From Ulvibacterium sp965228935 (GTDB taxonomy: Bacteria; Bacteroidota; Bacteroidia; Flavobacteriales; Flavobacteriaceae), in NCBI RefSeq assembly GCF_965228935.1, contig NZ_OZ245846.1, positions 5,766,001-5,830,000 of the forward strand: 64,000 nucleotides of DNA. The letters run 5' to 3'. Shown here piece by piece: positions 17,918 to 24,075 of this stretch (positions are counted from its first letter, which is position 1; the number at the start of each line of letters is the position of its first letter). A program made the translations under genes and the position numbers. The notes under the pieces were generated by a model, which saw only the letters and a list, made by a program, of their open reading frames with translations, was not told where the DNA came from and did no database searches.

Positions 17918-17967
17918 GGTCGCGGGCCTGCCTGACGGCAGGCAGGTTCGAATCCCGTTTTTCGCTC
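17918..17967 (+). repeat. 3' fragment of tRNA-Gly interrupted by a hairpin
   Basis: GGTCGCGGG at 17918 matches the variable/T-stem side of the tRNA-Gly, and 21 bases at 17947..17967 repeat its T loop through the acceptor stem exactly. About 20 bases containing the inverted repeat CCTGCC-TGAC-GGCAGG are inserted in the T-stem between them. A CTTCGACT-type dispersed repeat follows. Confidence 0.75.
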
Positions 17968-17986
17968 GACTTCGACTCCGCTCAGT

Positions 17987-18009
17987 CACCAAGGGTGGAG
18001 TTTTTTTTT
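17987..18009 (+). terminator. Possible weak terminator
   Basis: A short stem (CACC and GGTG) is followed by a run of nine T (from 18001). It may end transcription from the tRNA-Gly region. The stem is short, so confidence is limited. Confidence 0.4.
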
Positions 18010-18039
18010 AATTGAAATAAAACATTAGAATTAAGTCCT

Positions 18040-18124
18040 GCTCGAGTGGTGGAATTGGTAGACACGTTGGACTTAAAATCCAATGGCCATTATGGCCGTG
18101 CGGGTTCAAGTCCCGCCTCGAGTA
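18040..18124 (+). tRNA. tRNA-Leu (anticodon TAA)
   Basis: Class II tRNA of 85 bases. Acceptor arms GCTCGAG and CTCGAGT pair with one terminal G-U. The anticodon loop in GGACTTAAAATCC shows TAA, and a long variable arm (GGCCATTATGGCC) is present. T arm is GCGGG-TTCAAGT-CCCGC. CCA is not encoded: the bases after the discriminator A are CGA. A terminator hairpin follows at once. Confidence 0.97.
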
Positions 18125-18290
18125 CGAATAGATAAAACCAGTGCGTCTGCACTGGTTTTTCGTTTTGGAAACTTGGCCAAACTTGTTTGCGCCTATGTGG
18201 ACAAAACAAAAACCAAACCTCTGGTTTTGGTTTTATCTTCACCACGTTTGAACAGGACTCGCCAGAGGCAATTCCCCCCTCGAGTACAAC
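18112..18290 (+). repeat. Repeat unit A: tRNA-Leu 3' end plus spacer
   Basis: Unit starts at CCCGCCTCGAGTA (the tRNA-Leu T-stem and acceptor) and runs through its terminator and an AT-rich spacer to another CTCGAGTA. It is imperfectly repeated at 18381..18562: CGAATAGATAAAACCAGTGC, CTTGTTTGCGCCTATGTGGA and TTTTATCTTCACCACGTTTG occur in both copies in the same order. Confidence 0.8.
18134..18160 (+). terminator. Terminator after tRNA-Leu
   Basis: AAAACCAGTGC and GCACTGGTTTT form an 11-bp stem around GTCT, with a T tract after it. It starts ten bases past the end of the tRNA gene. Confidence 0.9.
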
Positions 18291-18295
18291 GAGAG

Positions 18296-18324
18296 AACCC
18301 TGACGCTTTGGTCAGGGTTTTTTT
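18296..18324 (+). terminator. Hairpin with T tract between the repeat units
   Basis: AACCCTGAC and GTCAGGGTT form a stem around a short loop, followed by a run of T. It lies between repeat units A and B. A terminator by shape, with no gene clearly ending there. Confidence 0.65.
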
Positions 18325-18380
18325 ATGGAACGTAGTGACATAAAAGCGGGACTTGTGATTTCTGCCGCCGTATGGCGGTA

Positions 18381-18562
18381 CCCGCCTCGAGTACGAATAG
18401 ATAAAACCAGTGCAGACGCACTGGTTTTTCGTTTTGGGAACTTGGTCAAACTTGTTTGCGCCTATGTGGACAAAACAAAACCTGTGGTCTTGGTTTTATC
18501 TTCACCACGTTTGAATGGGATTCGCAAAGGCTTGAAAGGCCGAGCAATTCCCACCCCGAGTA
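18381..18562 (+). repeat. Repeat unit B: second tRNA-Leu 3'-end copy
   Basis: Diverged copy of 18112..18290. GCGGG at 18346..18350 and CCCGC at 18381 are the two T-stem halves of the tRNA-Leu, now separated by 30 bases containing the hairpin TGCCGCC-GTAT-GGCGGTA. The unit ends in a degenerate CCCCGAGTA. Its terminator copy is at 18403..18429. Confidence 0.75.
18403..18429 (+). terminator. Terminator copy in repeat unit B
   Basis: AAAACCAGTGC and GCACTGGTTTTT around AGAC. The loop differs from the first copy (GTCT became AGAC), the stem does not, so the stem looks conserved. Confidence 0.7.
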
Positions 18563-18638
18563 TTAGTTTCTCAAACATTTTCCCTCACCCTACTATCCTT
18601 GCTCTTTAATTTCTATATTTATGGGATAATCTTTTTCT

Positions 18639-19337
18639 ATGCGACCCATCGTTCAAATATCCCTAGACCTTACCAATATTGATGAAGCCCTGGAGACCGC
18701 GGCAATGGCGCTACGCGCCGGTGTGGATTGGTTGGAGGCCGGTACTCCCTTACTTTTGGCAGAGGGTCTACACGGGGTAAGAAAATTAAGGGCCGCCTTT
18801 CCGGAGGTTCCCATTGTGGCGGATTTGAAGACCATGGACGGCGGGTACCTAGAAACCGAAATGATGGCCAAAGCCGGTGCTACCCATGTAGTCGTCATGG
18901 CCCGTGCCCATGAAGAGACCATTAAGGTAGTGGTACAGGCCGGGAAGGATTTTAATGTTAAGGTCATGGGCGACAATTTGGGTTGCCCGGATATGGTAGA
19001 GGGAGCCAAAAAACTGGAAGCGTTGGGTTGCGATTATATCATTCACCATATAGGCTATGATGAAAGAAGGGGTATAGCCGCAGCGGGACTGCCCATGCCA
19101 AGTCCCTTGGATGAATTACAAAAAGTAGTCACTGCGGTAAATGTCCCCGTACAGGCCGTAGGCGGACTTTCCCTGGAACAGGCCATCCAATGCCCGGAAT
19201 ACGGCGCACCCATGGTGGTTTTGGGTGCCCCGCTCACCATAGATGCGGATGCTTTTAAAACCGCAGCGGGCGATCTCGAAAGCTCACTCAGACTCATTTG
19301 TGAAAAAATCCATGGATATGGACAACTTTCCGATTAA
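18639..19337 (+). CDS. HPS/KGPDC-family (OMP decarboxylase superfamily) enzyme
   Basis: A 232-residue TIM-barrel protein of the orotidine-monophosphate decarboxylase superfamily, in the hexulose-6-phosphate synthase / 3-keto-L-gulonate-6-phosphate decarboxylase branch. The catalytic DxKxxD motif is VADLKTMDGG at about residue 61, closer to the HPS version (DLKTMDAG) than to KGPDC. LALDL-like start (VQISLDLTNIDEALE) and the phosphate-binding GGL segment (QAVGGLSLEQ) are present. No hexulose-phosphate isomerase (HxlB) is nearby, so formaldehyde fixation is not supported by context. First gene of a four-gene operon; the next start is 15 bases away. Confidence 0.83.
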   Translation: MRPIVQISLDLTNIDEALETAAMALRAGVDWLEAGTPLLLAEGLHGVRKLRAAFPEVPIVADLKTMDGGYLETEMMAKAGATHVVVMARAHEETIKVVVQAGKDFNVKVMGDNLGCPDMVEGAKKLEALGCDYIIHHIGYDERRGIAAAGLPMPSPLDELQKVVTAVNVPVQAVGGLSLEQAIQCPEYGAPMVVLGAPLTIDADAFKTAAGDLESSLRLICEKIHGYGQLSD

Positions 19338-19352
19338 CCAAATTATATATTT

Positions 19353-20378
19353 ATGAAATCTGCCGCTGTTGTTAATTTCGCACCGGAAAAAGGAAGCGTT
19401 GAGATACGGGAAATTTCGAAACCTACCATCGGGGAAGATGATGTTTTGCTCAAGGTGTCCCATGTTGGGGTATGTGGTAGCGATCTCCATCAATGGACCG
19501 CCGATCATAGTTGGCCCGTAAACTACCCAGTGGTATTGGGCCATGAATTCGGTGGGCATGTTGTTGAATTGGGAAATCGCGTAAAGGATTGGAAGGAAGG
19601 AGATCGGGTTGTCAGTGAAACCGCGGCCATAATAAATGCGGATAGTCCTCTCTCCCGCCAAGGGCTTTATAATCTGGATCCGGATAGAAAAGGTTTTGGC
19701 TACGGAGTGAACGGCGCCATGACGCAATTTGTGCGGGTACCGGCGAGATGCCTACATACCGTTCCCAAGGATCTTCCCTTTGAGCATGCCTGTTTAACAG
19801 AGCCCTGCTCGGTGGCCTACAACGCGGTTATCGTAAATTCGAATATTGGGCCGGGAGATCGCGTTATTGTCCTAGGTCCGGGTACCATAGGTATCCTATG
19901 TGCGGCCATGGCCAATTTATGTGGGGCCGAAGTAGCCCTAGTAGGTTTGGAATCTGATACCGAGCGGCTAAAAACCGCACGACACTATAATTGCCATACC
20001 ATCATTGGAGATGCTTCCGACTGGTCAAAAAAGAAAGATGGATTGGGGGCCGACTGTGTCATCGATGCCGCTGGTGTAAGCCAGACCCTGCAAGTCGCCC
20101 TTCAGTTGGTTCGCCCCAATGGTCAGATAACCAAGGTAGGCTGGGGGCCCCAACCACTTAACTTCTCCTTGGATCCCTTGGTTCAAAAAAATGTACGATT
20201 GCAAGGAAGTTTTAGCCACAACTGGCCTATCTGGGAGAAAGTACTGTCCTTACTGCAATCGGGTCGTCTTGATGTAAAACCCATTATAGGTGGAATTTGG
20301 GGCGTGGAAGAATGGCATACCGCATTTACGGCCATGCATTCAGGACAAGTGATAAAGAGTATTCTGCAACCGAATTAA
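19353..20378 (+). CDS. Zinc-type medium-chain alcohol/polyol dehydrogenase
   Basis: A 341-residue MDR-family NAD(P)-dependent dehydrogenase. The catalytic-zinc ligands are visible as VCGSDLHQW (Cys at about 41) and GHEFGGHV (His and Glu at about 66). The Rossmann nucleotide site is VIVLGPGTIGILCA. The four-Cys lobe that normally binds the structural zinc is absent: that region reads ETAAIINADSPLSRQGLYNL with no Cys. The likely substrate is a sugar, polyol or sugar acid, by context only. Located 15 bases after the decarboxylase-like gene and 6 bases before the SDR gene. Confidence 0.85.
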   Translation: MKSAAVVNFAPEKGSVEIREISKPTIGEDDVLLKVSHVGVCGSDLHQWTADHSWPVNYPVVLGHEFGGHVVELGNRVKDWKEGDRVVSETAAIINADSPLSRQGLYNLDPDRKGFGYGVNGAMTQFVRVPARCLHTVPKDLPFEHACLTEPCSVAYNAVIVNSNIGPGDRVIVLGPGTIGILCAAMANLCGAEVALVGLESDTERLKTARHYNCHTIIGDASDWSKKKDGLGADCVIDAAGVSQTLQVALQLVRPNGQITKVGWGPQPLNFSLDPLVQKNVRLQGSFSHNWPIWEKVLSLLQSGRLDVKPIIGGIWGVEEWHTAFTAMHSGQVIKSILQPN

Positions 20379-20384
20379 TGAACC

Positions 20385-21164
20385 ATGCGATTAGAAAATA
20401 AGGTTATTGTAGTTACCGGAGGCTATACGGGGATCGGCAACGCCATTGTCCGCGCCTGCCTAAGGGAAGGGGCCCGTGTAGTCGCCAACGGATTACGAGA
20501 AGAAAAAGCCGAAAAGGTAATCAACGAATTGGGTACCGAGAATTTGGTGGTACATACCCAGGACGTTACCGAGGAAACAGCCCCCGAAAAACTTGTCCAA
20601 ATCGCCATGGATTCCTTTGGCAAGCTGGATGCCGTGGTCAATAACGCGGCCATCATACAATCCTCCAATATCGCCACTACGGATATGGACTTTCTAAAAC
20701 GGATGCTGGCGGTCAATACTTTGGCGCCCTTTGCCATCATACAATCGGCCCTACCCTATCTCACGGAGACCAAGGGCTGTGTCTTGAACATTGGTTCCAT
20801 AAACGCCTGGAGCGGTGAACCCAATTTATTGGCCTACAGTATTTCCAAGGGAGCCCTAATGACCATGAGCCGAAACCTGGGCGATACCTTGTTTCGGGAA
20901 AATGGGGTTCGGGTAAATCAGATCAATCCAGGATGGGTATTAACCGAAAATGAATTGGCCAATCAAAAAGCATTGGGAAAGAAGGAGGGTTGGTACAAGG
21001 ACATTCCAGAACTGTTTGCACCCGCCAAAAAACTGCTTAAGCCGGAGGAGATCGCAGCTGCGGCCATCTTTCTACTTTCCGATGAATGCGGTCCCGTTAG
21101 CGCGCAGATCATAGAACTGGAACAATACCCCATGATAGGTAGAAATGTCGCAAAGACCTGGTAG
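20385..21164 (+). CDS. Short-chain dehydrogenase/reductase
   Basis: A 259-residue classical SDR. Cofactor motif is VVTGGYTGIGNA at the N-terminus, NNAA follows at about residue 86, and the catalytic Ser-Tyr-Lys is present as IGSINAWSGEPNLLAYSISKGAL. The conserved PGWV follows. Substrate unknown; in this operon an oxidation or reduction of a sugar or polyol is a reasonable inference. ATG start six bases past the stop of the preceding dehydrogenase gene, so the genes are translationally close. Confidence 0.88.
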   Translation: MRLENKVIVVTGGYTGIGNAIVRACLREGARVVANGLREEKAEKVINELGTENLVVHTQDVTEETAPEKLVQIAMDSFGKLDAVVNNAAIIQSSNIATTDMDFLKRMLAVNTLAPFAIIQSALPYLTETKGCVLNIGSINAWSGEPNLLAYSISKGALMTMSRNLGDTLFRENGVRVNQINPGWVLTENELANQKALGKKEGWYKDIPELFAPAKKLLKPEEIAAAAIFLLSDECGPVSAQIIELEQYPMIGRNVAKTW

Positions 21165-21238
21165 ACCTTTGTAATCGATCTTGGACAGTTAGGGACTAGA
21201 AGTTTGAAAATAATCAAAAACCATAAATCCGCAATACT

Positions 21239-22132
21239 TTGCCAAAACTAGCCGTTTTTCCAAAAGCCTTTATGCAGGCGCTTTGTAAGGATGGAACCAT
21301 GAAGGTTTCCGAATGGATCCAATTGGCCAACAATCTCGATGTTCATGGACTGGAATGGTATGCCGGTTTTTTGGAGATGGAAAATAAGGCCAACTGGCCC
21401 CTGTTCCGAAAGCAGGTGGAAGATTGTAAAAAAAGTATCCCTATGCTTTGTTGTTCCCCGGATTTTACGCATCCCGATGCGTCCTTTCGGCAAAAGGAAA
21501 TCCAAAAGCAACTGAACTGGATAGAAATGACCCATGTATTGGGAGGAAGCTATTGTAGGGTATTGTCCGGTCAACGGCGACCCGATCTAAGCATTGAACA
21601 AGGTGTGGATCTAGCTGCGGAATGTATCGAAACTTGTTTGCCCAAAGCTGAAAAATTAGGCGTGACCTTGATCTTGGAGAATCACTATAAGGACGATTTT
21701 TGGGAGTACCCTGAATTTGCCCAGCAAATGGATGTGTTCTGTACCCTAGTGGATAAAATAGACCATCCCTACTTTGGTGTAAATTATGACCCAAGCAATA
21801 CGTATTTGGCCGGAGAGGATCCATTGGAACTGTTGTATCAGGTGTCCGACAGGGTAGTTACGATGCACGCCAGTGATCGTTATCTTATCGAGGGAACCTT
21901 GGAAGACCTTAGGAAGGAGGAAAATGATTCCGTAGGGTATGCCAAACGATTGCGCCATGGGGAGATTGGTCAGGGCCTAAATGACTATGATGCCATTTTT
22001 ACCGAATTGAAACGCGTGGGCTTTGACGGTTGGATCAGTATTGAAGATGGTGTGGACGGTATGGAGCAACTGGAACGTAGTGTGCTGTTCCTTAGAAAAA
22101 AAATAAAACAGTATTGGCCGGAATTCAATTAG
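21239..22132 (+). CDS. Sugar phosphate isomerase/epimerase-like TIM barrel protein
   Basis: A 297-residue AP-endonuclease-2-type TIM barrel, a fold of sugar isomerases and epimerases. Metal-ligand-like residues sit at the strand ends: Glu in LILENHYKD, Asp in VNYDPSNTY, His in TMHASDR, Glu in ISIEDGVDG. The start is TTG, since an in-frame stop lies 15 bases upstream, no ATG lies between, and the first beta strand LAVFPKAF is needed for the fold. It is the last gene of the operon; the gap from the SDR gene (74 bases) is wider than the others, so an internal promoter is possible. Confidence 0.83.
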   Translation: MPKLAVFPKAFMQALCKDGTMKVSEWIQLANNLDVHGLEWYAGFLEMENKANWPLFRKQVEDCKKSIPMLCCSPDFTHPDASFRQKEIQKQLNWIEMTHVLGGSYCRVLSGQRRPDLSIEQGVDLAAECIETCLPKAEKLGVTLILENHYKDDFWEYPEFAQQMDVFCTLVDKIDHPYFGVNYDPSNTYLAGEDPLELLYQVSDRVVTMHASDRYLIEGTLEDLRKEENDSVGYAKRLRHGEIGQGLNDYDAIFTELKRVGFDGWISIEDGVDGMEQLERSVLFLRKKIKQYWPEFN

Positions 22133-22623
22133 TGTTCCTATTGAAACGGTTTTGTCAACCGCCCGTTTTCAGAATTGTTATCTAAGGTTATCCAATTTAG
22201 AGGTCTACTGTCGCGTCTTCACGATATCATTTGCTTCCCTACTTTCTCCAGAACAACACTCTTTAGTTATAAGGGCTATTCTTCCATCATTTTTTAGAAT
22301 TCTCCGAAACCCGAATCCACTATTTGGTGGATTATCGCAAATAAAAAATCAAGATTTAATTAAAAAAAATTGAGATTTAGTGTAACTTTTTAAAAATGCT
22401 GTGGTCTTTAATTCAAATGACAGAAAATAAAAAGTTCATTTAACATTCTGACTATTAATTATTTACATTCCGGTTGAAGGTAATTTTGAACGAAACAAAT
22501 GTTAAATAATACATAAAATAGTACCTTTTTATACATAGTACTGTAACAAAAAATATTTTAGGTCGTCTATTAGTCAGAAGTCAATTAAAAAACAACATAG
22601 AAAACTATTAAAAACTAAAAATT
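22133..22623 (+). other. 491-bp AT-rich region upstream of the peptide array
   Basis: No convincing gene. A 73-codon frame at 22152..22373 has no family signature and was not called. A hairpin AATCCAC-TATTTG-GTGGATT lies at about 22313..22332, downstream of the carbohydrate operon. The 3' half is very AT-rich and probably carries the promoter and leader of the array. TAATTTTG at 22481..22488 matches the -7 consensus TAnnTTTG, but no good -33 box was seen. Confidence 0.5.
22481..22488 (+). promoter_or_regulatory. Candidate -7 element for the peptide array
   Basis: TAATTTTG fits TAnnTTTG. It would give a leader of roughly 130 bases before the first 37-codon ORF. No clear -33 element is present at the expected distance, so this is only a candidate. 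Confidence 0.3.
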
Positions 22624-22737
22624 ATGAAAGCATCATTTACAAAAACAGCAACAGAATCAAAATCGGGACAGTACTTCTCCTCTTTCAGCGGTAGCAAAAG
22701 AGCACAGTGGGCACAGTACAGAAATTTCAACCGATAA
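22624..22737 (+). CDS. 37-residue basic aromatic peptide, array copy 1
   Basis: Not recognised as a known family. The peptide begins MKASFTKTATESKSGQYF and ends AQWAQYRNFNR. It has four Lys, three Arg, one Glu, seven aromatic residues and many Ser and Gln, but no Leu, Ile, Val, Pro, Cys, Asp or His, so it is strongly cationic and low in aliphatic residues. No signal peptide or membrane segment. Translation is supported by comparison with copy 2: the four base differences in the ORF are all synonymous. ATG follows an A-rich leader. Confidence 0.8.
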   Translation: MKASFTKTATESKSGQYFSSFSGSKRAQWAQYRNFNR

Positions 22738-22784
22738 TACAGATCAAAAAACAACAACATCAACAACATAAAAAACTAGAAATC

Positions 22785-22898
22785 ATGAAAGCATCATTTA
22801 CGAAAACGGCAACGGAATCCAAATCGGGACAGTACTTCTCCTCTTTCAGCGGTAGCAAAAGAGCACAGTGGGCACAGTACAGAAATTTCAACCGATAA
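22785..22898 (+). CDS. 37-residue basic aromatic peptide, array copy 2
   Basis: Amino-acid sequence identical to copy 1. The four differences (ACA to ACG three times and TCA to TCC) are third-position changes. The stop is 47 bases before the next ATG. Longer frames that start upstream at GTG inside copy 1 would read across the spacer and are artefacts of the repeat, so the ATG was chosen. Confidence 0.82.
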   Translation: MKASFTKTATESKSGQYFSSFSGSKRAQWAQYRNFNR

Positions 22899-22945
22899 TA
22901 CAGATCAAAAAACAACAACATCAACAACATAAAAAACTAGAAATC

Positions 22946-23059
22946 ATGAAAGCATCATTTACGAAAACGGCAACGGAATCCAAATCGGGACAGTACTTCT
23001 CCTCTTTCAGCGGTAGCAAGAGGGCAAAATGGGCACAGTACAGAAATTTCAATCGTTAA
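22946..23059 (+). CDS. 37-residue basic aromatic peptide, array copy 3
   Basis: Differs from copy 2 by four synonymous codon changes (AAA to AAG, AGA to AGG, AAC to AAT, CGA to CGT) and one replacement, Gln28 to Lys. The same A-rich CAACA-type leader precedes the ATG. The excess of synonymous change argues for selection on the protein. Confidence 0.82.
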   Translation: MKASFTKTATESKSGQYFSSFSGSKRAKWAQYRNFNR

Positions 23060-23105
23060 TCCCAACAAATATGTGGGGGCACGTCATCACTAAACGAACA
23101 ATATC

Positions 23106-23219
23106 ATGGAAACATTCATCAATCAATCGGTAACGGAGTCCAGCAGGCTTGCCTTTTTGAGCAATGTTGAGGATAGCAAGCGGATCCGTAGAACACATCA
23201 GACCTATTGCCTCCACTAA
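23106..23219 (+). CDS. 37-residue diverged paralogue, array copy 4
   Basis: Begins METFINQSVTES and ends RRTHQTYCLH. It has exactly 37 residues like the other three, starts 160 bases after copy 3, and keeps TES at residues 10-12 and SKR at residues 24-26, but the rest has changed and one Cys is gained near the end. The spacer before it has also diverged. A terminator follows 27 bases after the stop, so all four could form one transcript. Function unknown. Confidence 0.65.
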   Translation: METFINQSVTESSRLAFLSNVEDSKRIRRTHQTYCLH

Positions 23220-23246
23220 ACGGTCTGTCTAAATACATGACTAATG

Positions 23247-23278
23247 GGGATACACTTCATCAATGTATCCCTTTTTTT
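23247..23278 (+). terminator. Terminator of the peptide array
   Basis: GGGATACA and TGTATCCC form an 8-bp stem around a 9-base loop, followed by seven T. It marks the 3' end of the four-ORF array. Confidence 0.88.
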
Positions 23279-23438
23279 ATGCCCGAGATTTAAATTCGGT
23301 CCCATCTTCGGACGGGACTTGGAAAAAAATGGATATCTGATCATTTACCATTTCAAATATTTTAAAAAAAGCATCCCTCTTCCCAATTGAACAAAAACTG
23401 GCGTAGTCTTTTTGTATCTTCGAATAAAACATTTGGCT

Positions 23439-24029
23439 ATGTCCGACCCCAAGAAACTATCGAAGGCTTTTCTACTATTTGATCAAGCCAACAGTGAAGA
23501 TCCCAACCAGGAGGAGTATTTGGGTAAAACCTATCCCAAGGAATTGCTCTATGCCATGCGTATGACCGAAAGATTGGGCAGCTATGCCCCTAATGCCCAT
23601 GAGGCCTTGCAACTTACCGCTCGTTGCCAACATATCCGACGGTGGGAAATACCAAGGGACTCTTATCCCATGGATCGAATCGGTTACTTGAAGTGGCGAC
23701 AGGAATTGAAAAAGTTCCATGTCCAAAAAGCCTCCGAAATTCTGAAAGAAGTGGGTTATGAAGCGGATATTATTGAAAAGGTTTCCTTTCTGTTGGAAAA
23801 GAAACAGCTAAAGAAAAATGAGGATACACAAACCTTGGAAGATGTGATATGTTTGGTGTTTTTGGAGTTTTATCTGGAACCCTTCTCCGAAAAGCACCCT
23901 GACGAAAAGAGCTTGGAAATTCTCCAGAAAACCTGGCGCAAAATGTCCGGGAAGGGGCAGCAAGCCGCATTGGACTTGCCGCTATCCAAAAAGGCATATG
24001 AACTGGTTGCCAAAGCTATTAAAGAATGA
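23439..24029 (+). CDS. DUF4202 family protein
   Basis: The start was set at the ATG at 23439 (MSDPKKLSKAFLLFDQANS); an earlier TTG would overlap a promoter-like TATCTTCG box at 23415. The 196-residue protein is helical and keeps the DUF4202 signature: FLLFDQANSEDP, YAMRMTERL, and the His-rich ARCQHIRRWEIPR, DRIGYLKWRQELKKFH. The two His clusters suggest a metal-binding HD-like helical fold, which is inference. It is 46 bases from a siroheme-synthesis-type gene, so a link to sulfur metabolism is possible. Confidence 0.82.
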   Translation: MSDPKKLSKAFLLFDQANSEDPNQEEYLGKTYPKELLYAMRMTERLGSYAPNAHEALQLTARCQHIRRWEIPRDSYPMDRIGYLKWRQELKKFHVQKASEILKEVGYEADIIEKVSFLLEKKQLKKNEDTQTLEDVICLVFLEFYLEPFSEKHPDEKSLEILQKTWRKMSGKGQQAALDLPLSKKAYELVAKAIKE

Positions 24030-24075
24030 ATATAAAAAACAGGTATGGAGGATGAATCAATAAAAGTAGTGTCTT

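Larger units (their letters stand above)
22584..23059 (+). repeat. Direct repeat array, 161-bp units
   Basis: Three copies of a unit made of a 114-bp ORF and a 47-bp spacer; ATGs at 22624, 22785 and 22946 are exactly 161 bases apart. The spacer between copies 1 and 2 and between 2 and 3 is identical, with a CAACAACATCAACAACAT segment. A fourth diverged ORF starts 160 bases later at 23106. Confidence 0.95.

Noticed and set aside
18112..18562. tRNA-Leu repeats as att sites of an integrated island
   Set aside because: The DNA between the repeats is only about 100-270 bases with no integrase or cargo, so only the duplication itself is reported.
17750..18609. Several frames across the two tRNA genes and their repeats
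   Set aside because: They translate tRNA sequence and repeats; no protein family is visible.
18639..19337. Formaldehyde-fixing ribulose monophosphate pathway
   Set aside because: The enzyme is HPS-like, but the required hexulose-phosphate isomerase and any formaldehyde-generating enzyme are absent from the locus.
22152..22373. 73-codon frame upstream of the array
   Set aside because: No family signature, no leader or promoter evidence, and ordinary composition for random sequence.
22707..22898. Frames of 63 codons that begin at GTG in one array copy and end in the next
   Set aside because: They read through the spacer only because the 161-base period is not a multiple of three; the conserved ATG-initiated 37-codon frame explains synonymous change better.
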